Origin: Archivesica marissinica | Lineage: Eukaryota > Mollusca > Bivalvia > Venerida > Vesicomyidae | NCBI GenBank assembly: GCA_014843695.1 | Contig: CM026401.1 | Location: 51,577,450 to 51,641,449, forward strand | Direction of reading: 5' to 3' | Length of the DNA stretch: 64,000 nucleotides | Shown here: in pieces, positions 54,058-63,696 of the stretch | Numbering within the stretch: the first letter of the stretch is position 1 | Layout: every line of letters begins with the position of its first letter | Notes under the pieces: generated by a model | Told to the model about the DNA's origin: nothing | What the model saw: only the letters and a program-made list of their open reading frames with translations | Database searches by the model: none | Translations under genes and position numbers: made by a program

Positions 54058-56102
54058 CTATATTTAGTGCAGCCTCACTTCTATATTTAGTACAGCCTCA
54101 CTCCTATATTTTGTGCAGCCTCATTCCTATATTTAGTGCAGCCTCACTCCTATATTTAGTGCAGCCTCACTCCTATATTCAGTGCAGCCTCACTCCTATA
54201 TTCAGTGCAGCCTCACTCCTATATTCAGTGCAGCCTCACTCCTATATTAGTGTATCCTCACTCTTGTATTTAGTGTATCCTCACTCCTGTATTTAGTGCA
54301 GCCTCACTCCTATATTTAGTACAGCCTCACTCCTATATTCAGTGCAGCCTCACTCCTATATTAGTGTAACCTCACTCTTATATTTAGTGCATCCTCACTC
54401 CTATATTTAGTACAGCCTCACTCCTATATTTAGTGCAGCCTCACTCCTCCTATATTTAGTGCAGCCTAACTCCTATATTTAGTGCAACCTCACTCCTATA
54501 TTCAGTGCAGCCTCACTCCTATATTAGTGTATCCTCACTCCTATATTTAGTGCAGTCTCACTCCTATATTTAGTGCAGTCTCACTCCTCCTATATTTAGT
54601 GTATCCTCACTCCTATATTTAGTGCAGCCTCACTCCTGTATTTAGTGCAGCCTCACTCCTATATTAGTGTATCCTCACTCCTATATTTAGTGCAGCCTCA
54701 CTTCTATATTTAGTACAGCCTCACTCCTATATTTAGTGCAGCCTCACTCCTATATTTAGTGCAGCCTCACTTCTATATTTAGTGCAGCCTCACTTCTATA
54801 TTTAGTGCAGCCTCACTTCTATATTTAGTGCAGCCTCACTTCTATATTTAGTGCAGCCTCACTCCTATATTTAGTGCAGCCTCACTTCTATATTTAGTGC
54901 AGCCTCACTCCTATATTTAGTGCAGTCTCACTCCTATATTTAGTGCACAGCCTCACTCCTATATTTAGTGCAGCCTCACTCCTATATTTAGTGCAGCCTC
55001 ACTCCTATATTTAGTGCAGTCTCACTCCTCCTATATTTAGTGCAGTCTCACTCCTCCTATATTTAGTGCAGCCTCACTCCTATATTTAGTGCATCCTCAC
55101 TCCTATATTTAGTGCATCCTCACTCCTATATTTAGTACAGCCTCACTCCTGTATTTAGTGCAGCCTCACTTCTATATTTAGTGCAGCCTCACTTCTATAT
55201 TTAGTGCATCCTCACTTCTATATTTAGTAAATCCTCACTCCTGTATTTAGTGCAGCCGCACTCCTATATTTATTGCATCCTCACTTCTATATTTAGTGCA
55301 GCCTCACCCCTATATTTAGTGCAGCCTCACCCCTATATTTAGTGCAGCCGCACTCCTATATTTATTGCATCCTTACTTCTATATTTAGTGCATCCTCACC
55401 CCTATATTTAGTGCAGCTGCACTCCTATATTTATTGCATCCTCACTTCTATATTTATTGCATCCTCACTTCTATATTTAGTGCAGCCGCACTCTTATATT
55501 TAGTGCAGCCTCACTCCTATATTCAGTGCAGCCTCACTCCTATATTTATTACAGCCTCACTCCCATATTTAGTGCATCCTCACTCCTATGTTTAGTGCAG
55601 CCTCACTCCTATATTTAGTACAACCTCACTCCTGTATTTAGTGTATCCTCACTCCTATATTTAGTGTATCCTCACTCCTATATTTAGTACAGCCTCACTC
55701 CTATATTTAGTGCATCCTCACTCCTATATTTAGTGCAGTCTCACTCCTATATTTAGTACAGCCTCACTCCTGTATTTAATGTATCCTCACTCCTATATTT
55801 AGTGCAGCCTCACTTCTATATTTAGTGCAGCCTCACACCTCCTATATTTAGTGCAGTCTCACCCCTCCTATATTCAGTGCAGCTCACTCCTCCTATATTT
55901 AGTGCAGTCTCACTCCTATATTCAGTGCAGCCTCACTCCTATATTTAGTACAGCCTCACTCCTATATTTAGTGCAGCCTCACTCCTATATTTAGTGCAGC
56001 CTCACTCCTATATTTAGTACAGCCTCACTCCTATATTTAGTGCATCCTCACTTCTATGTTTAGTGCAGCCTCACTCCTATATTCAGTACAGCCTCACTCC
56101 TC
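54058..56102. repeat. 23-bp minisatellite, 2 kb
   Basis: About 88 copies of TGCAGCCTCACTCCTATATT plus TAG, with variants TGTATCC, TACAGCC, TGCAGTC, ATTCAG and a TCCTCC insertion. More heterogeneous than the other arrays, so older. Confidence 0.96.
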
Positions 56103-56340
56103 AGTGATATGTTGGATATGGTGTGTGCCTCATAACCTAGCTGTTCGGAGTTTGAGCTCTACCAGAACTATTGTGATCATTTCCTTAGACACCGCACACT
56201 TAAATCCACATTGCGTCCGCAGGACGTCTCTCCCTCGTTGCAATGCATTCCATCAGGAAGGTTGTCTCGAAAGCGATTAATCTAGAGCAGTAGGATCTTG
56301 TTTCGCGAATCAATCGGAAATATTTTTTTTTGTATAAACT
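56103..56340 (+). mobile_element. SINE-B, old diverged copy
   Basis: GATATGGTGTGTGCCTCATA, GTTCGGAGTTTGAGCTCTAC, CTCTCCCTCGTTGCAATGCA, TTCCATCAGGAAGGTTGTCT and TTTTTTGTATAAACT keep the SINE-B order despite many changes. Confidence 0.8.
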
Positions 56341-56618
56341 ATGTATTGCAGACAAGACATAATCACAAACTCCATTACAACATTGATATGCCTTGGGATT
56401 GAGGAGCCGAGAAAAAGCTGTATATGTGGTCAGGCTTTATTGGGATTTCATTGCTTGGACCCCCGGAGCAATAATATGGATGTCCCAGTGTAGATTACTT
56501 TGAATACTGAGGTATTTAAGATGTCTAGCACATCTATATAGTAATTACTTGAAAAGAAAAGAAATATTTCCTATTCATTCTGATGAGAAAGTGCCAAGAT
56601 TGGTGAGTATTGTTTAAC
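56341..56618. other. single-copy interval
   Basis: No supported feature. Confidence 0.45.
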
Positions 56619-57388
56619 GCCCCTGCACCATGAGGGTGCCCCTGCACACATGAGGATGCCCCTGCACCATGCACCATGAGGATGCCCCTGCACACATGAG
56701 GATGCCCCTGCACCATGCACCATGAGGATGCCCCTGCACCATGCACCATGAGGATGCCCCTGCACACATGAGGATGCCCCTGCACCATGCATCATGAGGA
56801 TGCCCCTGCACACATGAGGATGCCCCTGCACACATGAGGATGCCCCTGCACCATGCACCATGAGGATGCCCCTGCACCATGCACCATGAGGATGCCCCTG
56901 CACACATGAGGATGCCCCTGCACACACGAGGATGCCCCTGCACCATGAGGATGCCCCTGCACACATGAGGATGCCCCTGCACCATGAGGATGCCCCTGCA
57001 CCATGAGGATGCCCCTGCACACATGAGGATGCCCCTGCACCATGCACCATGAGGATGCCCCTGCACCATGCACCATGAGGATGCCCCTGCACACATGAGG
57101 ATGCACCATGCATCATGAGGATGCCCCTGCACACATGAGGATGCCCCTGCACCATGAGGATGCCCCTGCACCATGAGGATGCCCCTGCACCATGAGGATG
57201 CCCCTGCACACATGAGGATGCCCCTGCACCATGCACCATGAGGATGCCCCTGCACACATGAGGATGCCCCTGCTCACATGAGATGACCCTGCACACATGA
57301 GGATGCCCCTGCACACATGAGGATGCCCCTGCACACATGAGGATGCCCCTGCACACATGAGGATGCACCTGCACACATGAGGATGCAG
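56619..57388. repeat. 15/20/26-bp compound minisatellite
   Basis: Units GATGCCCCTGCACACATGAG, a 15-bp GATGCCCCTGCACCATGAG-like form and a longer GCACCATGCACCATGAG form alternate. Long minus frames (GASSCVQGHPHV-like) remain open in several phases and are artefacts. Confidence 0.95.
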
Positions 57389-57835
57389 ATGATTTATGGA
57401 TATTTTTTTTTTTGGAAGGAAGATGAAATTTGTTTTTTGCTTGGCTTATGACAGACAAATCTATCTGGTGTATTAATGTGGAGTTATATTCATATTTTGC
57501 TTGCTTTAAAGTCATTTAAGGTGTCATTAGATTCAAATTATAAAAGGTAAATGGAAATATAAGAGGATTTCATTGAAATATCCGGATGCGGTATTCGGGA
57601 TATGCCGATTAGGAAATGTGTCGTGCCATCCGGGGGTTGTGAACTTGATCTCCCCCGATAGATTCTAATTCATATACTGGCACTATTGTACTGAAAATTG
57701 TATTAATTAAGGCCATTATAAATTAATTATAAACTTCTCATAAAATTATAATTATTATTTAAAGTCCAGTATTCTTGAATTTTAGGGTTATATATTTCAA
57801 CGTCCATATATTATCATTACTACATTTTGAGACAT
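57389..57835. other. single-copy interval
   Basis: AT-rich, no supported feature. Confidence 0.5.
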
Positions 57836-58022
57836 TTTACCTGTCGAATAAATTGGAAATAATGTGCAAACAACATAGATCAAGATCAGCCACGACGTAG
57901 CACCACGTCTGATCAGGATCTATGTTGTTTGCTATTCAGACAAGTGCATTCTGTTCTGTCTGATCAGGATCTATGTTGTTTGCAAAGGCAACTTTTAGTC
58001 GTGATTGGCAGGTTACGGGTTA
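57836..58022. mobile_element. M3 with duplicated right arm
   Basis: TTACCTGTCGAATAAATTGG to GATTGGCAGGTTACGGGTTAA. CTGATCAGGATCTATGTTGT occurs twice on the right, facing one GATCAAGATCAGCCACG arm. Confidence 0.82.
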
Positions 58023-58288
58023 AGACCACAACCGAAATACATTGTACTCTTATATTATTTTGGATAAAGGGGTCATTTTGGACTTATTTGTGTGCTTTAA
58101 TTTAGTGAAATAAAATATTCCATTACCACCCACCCATATTGCTTGTAGATGTCCATTCATGTTTTCTATTGACCAAGATTTTTTTTTTTTTTTCAATAAT
58201 GAAATATTAAATTTATAATAGCCAAAGTATCCATATTTAATATTCAAACCTTTTTCATATCAATTTGACTAGTTATAGAAAGATGGGT

Positions 58289-58545
58289 CCGCCTCCGTGG
58301 TCGAGTGGTTAAGGTCGCTGACTTGTATACCACTGTAACCTATCATCACTGATGGTCACGGGTTCGAGCCCGTGTTTCATTTATATGAAAAAGTTGGCAG
58401 TTTCTTACGGAGGTTGGTGCACCCAAGTACTGGTTAATCGCTGGAGCCTGCCCAGGAAAGGTGTTGTTAGGTAATCTGCCCGCCGGCGATATAGCCCAAA
58501 ATGGTGCTGATGCAGGCGTAAAACCCGAAATATAACATATAACAT
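58289..58545 (+). mobile_element. SINE-D, full length
   Basis: GTCCGCCTCCGTGGTCGAGT, GTTAAGGTCGCTGACTTG, CACGGGTTCGAGCCCGTGTT (B box region), the full body and GCAGGCGTAAAACCCGAAAT. Confidence 0.93.
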
Positions 58546-59540
58546 AACTAATCGGTCATCCGGTGTTTTGTAATATTGGGAGCCCAACTAATACCGGTAA
58601 TCGTACAATATCATTAAAATATTTTCATTTAATGCATTTTATACGATATGATATACAGCAATTCATTGCATATGCATCAGTAATAAAATGTATGAAATAT
58701 GATGATACATGAATGCATTAATATTGATATTATATGGTTAAATATTGATATTATATGGTTATTATTAGTTTGCTCCAAATACTGTAAAACACCATGTGAC
58801 CGATTAGGAACTTTGTTGAGTGTATTTATAGCCTTGGATTTACCCATCATGCAAAAAATATATCATATATAGAAAGCTGGTGTTATAGACCATCAATCAA
58901 ATAGTGACAATTGTAGTTCATAAGCTGACAAATTCAAGCGAATTATATCATTTTTACTGAGTTCTTTTCATTCCCTGAGCCGGACAGTCTGTATAGGTAT
59001 TTTTTCCCCCCTCTTTTCACAGTTTTTAATTAAATCAAGTTTTTGGAATAGATAAAGCTGTTAAGGGGAGATTTCTCGCCCGATTAGGCAACAATGTGAC
59101 ACATGGAAATGAGTAAAAGATTTCTTAATTGGTGTATATAACAACTAATTAGTGTGGAATGTCTGCTATTATTGACACCTGATTGACATTATTTACTGGC
59201 CAATCAGGTGTGAAAAAGATTTCCTTTATCAGATGTTATTTTAAAAGTTACATTTCTTGTGCCTTGGTATTTGGTGTCAGTTTGTTTACCAGTCTTTGGT
59301 CTTTGAAGTGCTTTTGTAGTTACTCCACACAATTGACCAATCACTGGCTTTTTTCGTGGATTATGTTATATACTGACCAGTAAATAAAAACATTTCCACT
59401 TTGGCTGAAATGATTGGAATGTAGTTGTTTGGAATAATTCATAATTCAGATCTATCGGTTACTCCAGGTAATTTTGTATTATTTTTTTATTCTTTGAATG
59501 TTATTCGACCATTTTGGCATTGTTGTTTTAAAAACATATC
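58546..59540. other. single-copy AT-rich interval
   Basis: 1 kb, no supported feature; TATTGATATTATATGGTTA is duplicated at 58723-58760. Confidence 0.5.
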
Positions 59541-59782
59541 TTAACCCTTTTAACACCACATCCTTCTAAATAGGCTAACAAAAAGTGTAGATCCAGATGA
59601 GCCGGCTCATGACGAGCCGTCTCATCAGGATCTGCACTTTTTGCCCGTAAAATTGCTATTTTTAGAGAAAAATTACCCATTTTGATAAATGAACTGTTCC
59701 AAAGGTAATTTTCTTATTCATTTATTGGTCTAAAAATATGATGCACCAGTCCATGTCAGTTACTTGGGGTTGAATGGGTTAA
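59541..59782 (-). mobile_element. M1 MITE, complete
   Basis: TTAACCCTTTTAACACCACA to GGGGTTGAATGGGTTAA with an intact palindrome. Confidence 0.94.
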
Positions 59783-60126
59783 GCTGTATAGCTTTCTGTC
59801 CAATTCCTTATTTCAATTGTTGTAAATGATGTGTATCTACTATAAATATGACGGATACTTACCTATATTCTATGGGTCTACTTATCTTCGTAATCTTTGT
59901 CTGTTATTCGATCAACGTCAGCCATCCAACAGTGTCCTTCACTGCAAAACCGCCGATAGATGGCGTCCCCTCGGCTGTATTTGATTGGTCAACTCGAGTT
60001 CCGCTACCCTCACTCGGGATGTTCCGGAGTTAATCGAATTACCATGTTGATGTCCACAACACTCCTCCCCACTTTATTTGAAAAGTGGGCCCTCCCTACT
60101 CTTGTTTGCAAAGTAGGGAGGTTCAT
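59783..60126. other. single-copy interval
   Basis: No supported gene. CCTCCCTACTCTTG/CAAAGTAGGGAGG at 60089-60121 is a perfect 12-bp hairpin stem just left of the next element. Confidence 0.5.
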
Positions 60127-61022
60127 GGGGGTAATGGGACAGGTGTGACCCTGGACAGGTGTGACCCGACAGGTGTGACCCCGTTTAGGGACAGGTGTGA
60201 CCCCATTTTGGGACAGGTGTGACCCCGGTTTGGGACAGGTGTGACCCTGTTATAGGATAGGTATGACCAGGTTATATGATAGGTAGGACCACATTATTTT
60301 AGACTAAGGTGTACTTTAACATGTATATTTACTTTGAATTTTGAATTTGAATGTGCCAATTTGAAAACATATCACCTAATTAATTATATTTATAATTAAT
60401 TAATATGTTAAATTCAGTTCAGTAATTTTGGGAAACATCAAAGCCGATAGGGTGCTGCAGTTAAATTAATTACCTTGATTACTTAATTAACTAGGCATTC
60501 AGGCATTAGCTCATTTACAGGCTTGCTTTAATTGGTCCAACATAATCTAATTGATATCTGACATACTGAGTAAATACAATCATCAACCAACCAGTATTAA
60601 AACATATCACCTAATTAATTATATTTATAATTAATTAATATGTTAAATTCAGTTCAGTAATTTTGAGAAACATCAAAGCCGGTGGGGTGCTGCAGTTAAA
60701 TTACATACTGAGTAAATACAATCATCAACCAACCAGTAACAACCAATTGACTTGAATGGACTGAAATTGGATAATTACCCATGGATAATGCCAGAGCTAT
60801 TAACTGCCATTAACTGGCCAATTTCTTGTCCAATACACATAAATATACATGTTAAAGTACACCTTAGTCTAAAATAATGTGGTCCTACCTATCATAACAG
60901 TGTCATACCTATCCTATAACAGGGTCACACCTGTCCCACACGGGGTCACACCTGTCCCAAAACGGGGTCACACCTGTCCCAAAACGGGGTCACACCTGTC
61001 CAGGGGTCACACCTGTCCCATA
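60127..61022. mobile_element. foldback-like element with tandem repeats in its inverted arms
   Basis: Left arm: seven copies of GGGACAGGTGTGACCCC, then TATAGGATAGGTATGACC, GATAGGTAGGACCACATTAT, TTTAGACTAAGGTGTACTTT. The right arm (60847-61022) is the reverse complement in reverse order, about 180 bp each. The middle contains a direct duplication: CACCTAATTAATTATATTTA to GGTGCTGCAGTTAAATTA at 60365-60470 and 60599-60703. No coding frame. Confidence 0.85.
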
Positions 61023-61364
61023 TTCTTCATGGGTCACCATCTGTGATCTTCGGCCACCTTAAGCTATAGGTAGTACTAGTCCCTTAATATTTTGGATTGA
61101 ACTAGTACCCTACAGATTCTATTGTACATGTTCGTAAGTATTTTGAATTGAACAAGTACCCAGCACTCCCCATCTGTCCTAGATATAGGCTTACCATTTG
61201 TTCGTAACCCATGACACTCGGATGAAAGCCTATATTAACCTGGTTTGACAATAGTCTGGTGGTACCATGATAGTACTAGCATGAATTGACTGCTAGCACG
61301 ATCCTTAATCCTCTCCCCTCCCACCATTAAAAGGGAAAGGTGCCTCCTCTATCCTCTTGTCTCC
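61023..61364 (-). other. 3-prime non-coding part or LTR of the Gypsy element, limits unknown
   Basis: Downstream of the TatD stop on the minus strand. A purine run GGTGGGAGGGGAGAGG (61310-61325, minus) is a candidate polypurine tract, 40 bp after the stop. A TG follows 11 bases later, so the LTR start is not certain. The 5-prime LTR is outside the window, so neither LTR end can be proven. Confidence 0.35.
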
Positions 61365-62684
61365 TCACTGGTCAACGTTGTACAGACGCTTGGCATTGTC
61401 GCCAGCGTACTTCAATACCTCTGTCCACGATTCACCCCGAATGTTCGCAATGATCCGTGCCACGATTCCCAGGAATGCTGGAGTGCTGCACCTGTTCTTT
61501 TTCCTCTCCTGAAAGTATGGGGCGTCTGTTTCCAACAGCAACCTGTCCTGATTCAGACTCCTCACCCCCTCATGAGAGGCGGCACACTTTCTAATTAATG
61601 GAGTAAACCCAAAATGGACATTTGGGAACTCCTTCAACCAGAGGTCCATGGTTCCCTTTGTGCCCTGGAAGCAATGGAGATGCATCCGCTGTTCCCTTGA
61701 TACCACCCCCTTCAGTTGGCACAAGAGTTGGAGCATCTCCCCCGCGGCCCCATTCTTTGGTCCTCTATTGTGGAGAACCAAGACCTTGTCTAAGGTCACC
61801 CGTTTGCACACTTCATCTAAGATGATATGCTGTGTGCTCCATTGATGCAAAGGGGCCGAATAGTCCAGACCCACCTCTCCCAATGCTCGAACACCTGGAA
61901 AAGCAAGGCACTTGTCAAATGCCTCCCAGGTATGTTTGTCGATCGCACGGACACCCAGTGGGTGTAACCCAATGGCAGTCACAACCCCCTGACTAGCCAG
62001 GCAATCAACCTCGTCCTGCGTCGGGTATGTGGGTGGATCGCAGAATACAGCCACCCCTCCACTGACCTCTACTGGTTCTTCATCTTCCAATTTCTCGATT
62101 CCCAGAACGATTTTCAGATCTGTCCGGGAACCGCCCCATCGGCTGAACAACCGATCTAGGTGGAAGTGACTATCCCAGGCCTGTGGATATTCCATTGCCT
62201 CCACCGCCGGGAAGTTATCTCTCAGTTCCTGGGCACCGATCAAGCTAACCACCACAACCATGGCCCTCCAATGACCGAGTAAGCCTACTGAGGTTAGTGG
62301 TCCCAGGGTGAACTGTTTAGGATACTTGATGTCCAAACAGTCCAACAGCTTCTCCGCACTGTCCTGTTGTCGGGGGGTCACGGGTACGGAACCCATGTCT
62401 TCGGCCAGGTTTATGAATTTTACCACGGCCTCCAAATCCGGCGTGTGGTTCACCCACCTTGCGCAGAGGTTCAGCGCTGTGAGGCGGAGAGTGATGACCT
62501 TTTTAGTAAGGTGCTGGTCCTCGTTGAAGATGCCCGCAATATGGGATTGCAGGGCATGCGCTCTGTCAAGGACCGAGGTGCAGCCCATAACACAACACAA
62601 AGGTTGACCTCTTGCATCCGTTGTCACTGCCGGTTTTGGACGTTTATGAGTGGCGTCCCGTGAAGTGCTTCGCTGCCTCTTCAT
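61365..62684 (-). CDS. TatD-type metal-dependent nuclease carried by the Gypsy element
   Basis: 439 codons, intact. Residues 1-20 are basic (nuclear-localisation-like). C31, C35, H48 and H58 (or H43) could form a zinc knuckle. Residues 168-435 are a TatD-family domain: HxH in DSHFHLD (H173, H175), GLHP (239-242), GEVGLDY (E270), VLHNRG (H305), HCFQG (H337), LLLETDAPYF (D387). All six usual metal ligands are present, so nuclease activity is plausible. In cells this family degrades DNA or RNA ends; its role in the element is unknown. ATG overlaps the TGA of the preceding frame as ATGA. G+C is clearly above the surroundings. The domain call is firm; the element function is inference. Confidence 0.9.
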   Translation of the reverse strand: MKRQRSTSRDATHKRPKPAVTTDARGQPLCCVMGCTSVLDRAHALQSHIAGIFNEDQHLTKKVITLRLTALNLCARWVNHTPDLEAVVKFINLAEDMGSVPVTPRQQDSAEKLLDCLDIKYPKQFTLGPLTSVGLLGHWRAMVVVVSLIGAQELRDNFPAVEAMEYPQAWDSHFHLDRLFSRWGGSRTDLKIVLGIEKLEDEEPVEVSGGVAVFCDPPTYPTQDEVDCLASQGVVTAIGLHPLGVRAIDKHTWEAFDKCLAFPGVRALGEVGLDYSAPLHQWSTQHIILDEVCKRVTLDKVLVLHNRGPKNGAAGEMLQLLCQLKGVVSREQRMHLHCFQGTKGTMDLWLKEFPNVHFGFTPLIRKCAASHEGVRSLNQDRLLLETDAPYFQERKKNRCSTPAFLGIVARIIANIRGESWTEVLKYAGDNAKRLYNVDQ

Positions 62685-62992
62685 CGTGGTTCGCCTAGGG
62701 CTCTGGTGCGGCGGTGCCTTTCTCGACGTTGAAGAGATCCTCTTCTATTCTGGGAGGTCCGGAATTCTTCCCTCCTTGGAGATCTTCTGGTCGGCTTCCT
62801 ACGATTTGATTCGTAAGAAGCCTTCCTAGTCTCTACCGCCTGGGGGCCCCTAGTGGAAGACCTTGACGTCACTGTCTTCCATGCCCCTTCCTCCGATCTG
62901 ACCCCGCCCTTGTTCTTCCGGGGAGACCGCCGCAACTCCACTGGACTGGGTCGTTGACGATTGGCCGGTGAACCCTCGCGAGGCGGGAGTTT
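62681..62992 (-). CDS. basic Arg/Ser-rich frame without its own ATG
   Basis: Open for about 103 codons in the frame +1 to the acidic frame, and overlapping it over 62850-62992. It contains RRSPRKNKGG, RRKPTRRSPRREE and RRERHRRTR stretches, as in nucleic-acid-binding or nuclear-localisation tails. There is no ATG in the open stretch (62939-62941 is GTG), so it would need a +1 frameshift, or a lost base, from the acidic frame. Its TGA overlaps the TatD ATG. No family recognised. Confidence 0.6.
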   Translation of the reverse strand, partial: KLPPREGSPANRQRPSPVELRRSPRKNKGGVRSEEGAWKTVTSRSSTRGPQAVETRKASYESNRRKPTRRSPRREEFRTSQNRRGSLQRRERHRRTRALGEPR

Positions 62993-63455
62993 TCACCTCC
63001 TGCTGGGGTTTGCCTTCTGGAGCGTCTTCTTCCAGGAGGGCCCTCTCTGCCTCGGATGTCATAGACAGAGTATCGTCCACTTCTTCCAGGCCCGTTCTTG
63101 ACAGCGCTTCCGTCATTGAATCCAGACTCGACTTGCCGAGTCGGATGTCCTTTGATGGACCTGCAGGCATCGGGCTAGCTGTCTTGGCCTGTCGATGGAC
63201 CTTCTGGATGTTTTTATCTATCCAGCCTGCTCCTTCAAATTGCAAGGTGTCAGCATCCCTGGATACAATTTGCAGCCAAGTTTGCTGACACCTCAACTTC
63301 TTTGCCAGCCGAACCTGGTCCATCAGGAGGTCAATCTTCCCCTGGGTGGGAAGTTTCTGCAGCATGATGTTCTGCACTAGCTCCCTTGCCGGCATCAGTC
63401 GCCCCTCCTTGGTCGCCCTCACCACTTCCTCGTGATAATCCGTCATTGATGTCAT
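62850..63455 (-). CDS. acidic accessory protein of the Gypsy element, unknown function
   Basis: 201 codons. Residues 1-90 are probably helical and mixed charge (EEVVRATKEGRLMPARELV); 90-201 are Ser/Glu/Gly-rich and likely disordered (EALSRTGLEEVDDTLSMTSE). ATG at 63455 follows TTTTCAG, an acceptor-like sequence, and lies 7 bases after the PHD-frame stop. It ends TAG at 62850 inside the overlap with the basic frame. No domain recognised. It occupies the env position after pol, but I see no signal peptide or membrane segment, so it is not an envelope protein. Confidence 0.7.
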   Translation of the reverse strand: MTSMTDYHEEVVRATKEGRLMPARELVQNIMLQKLPTQGKIDLLMDQVRLAKKLRCQQTWLQIVSRDADTLQFEGAGWIDKNIQKVHRQAKTASPMPAGPSKDIRLGKSSLDSMTEALSRTGLEEVDDTLSMTSEAERALLEEDAPEGKPQQEVKTPASRGFTGQSSTTQSSGVAAVSPEEQGRGQIGGRGMEDSDVKVFH

Positions 63456-63462
63456 CTGAAAA

Positions 63463-63696
63463 TCATAATTTTACACATTTTTCACAGAAGTACTTGTCAA
63501 TGATTAATGCATCCGAGGCCGTGACATTGATGCACAAACTGTGAAACCACTCATCGCATCCATCGCACTGAATCATAAACCTGCCCTGCCACGGCTGGCT
63601 GCAAGTACAATATTTATGGGTGTCCTTCTCCCTCACCTGGAGGATTGGACAACCACTTATGAATCCAGTCCGGGATAACGCGATCTTTACATGGTT
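63463..63696 (-). CDS. PHD finger frame directly after integrase (+1 to pol)
   Basis: Open for 77 codons, overlapping the pol end by about 80 bases in the +1 frame. The last 49 codons (63612-63466) read as a complete C4HC3 PHD finger: CxC (YCTC), CxxC (CDGC), WFH, HxxC (HSLC) and CxxC (CEKC). FMIQCDGCDEWFH matches the H3K4-methyl-reader type of PHF8/KDM7 and CXXC1, including the cage Trp. The only ATG is inside the finger, so it is reached by frameshift, by splicing (TCCTCCAG/GTGAGG is nearby), or the frame was broken by an indel. As a pol extension it would sit where chromoviruses have a chromodomain. Confidence 0.78.
   Translation of the reverse strand, partial: NHVKIALSRTGFISGCPILQVREKDTHKYCTCSQPWQGRFMIQCDGCDEWFHSLCINVTASDALIIDKYFCEKCVKL

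Noticed and set aside
56571..57515. 314-codon minus frame rich in Cys/His/Pro (metal-binding look)
   Set aside because: Compound 15/20/26-bp array; several overlapping frames give the same residues, so the Cys/His pattern is a by-product of GATGCCCCTGCACACATG.
60365..60703. LTR pair of the Gypsy element (105-bp direct duplication)
   Set aside because: Too short, lacks TG..CA ends, and lies inside a foldback-like inverted repeat rather than flanking the coding region.
62308..63288. Plus-strand frames of about 100 codons across the Gypsy accessory region
   Set aside because: Antisense shadows of the minus-strand frames, favoured by the higher G+C; no domain on the plus strand.
62850..63455. 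Envelope glycoprotein, from its position after pol
   Set aside because: No signal peptide, no hydrophobic membrane segment, no Cys-rich ectodomain. The sequence is acidic and probably nuclear or cytosolic.
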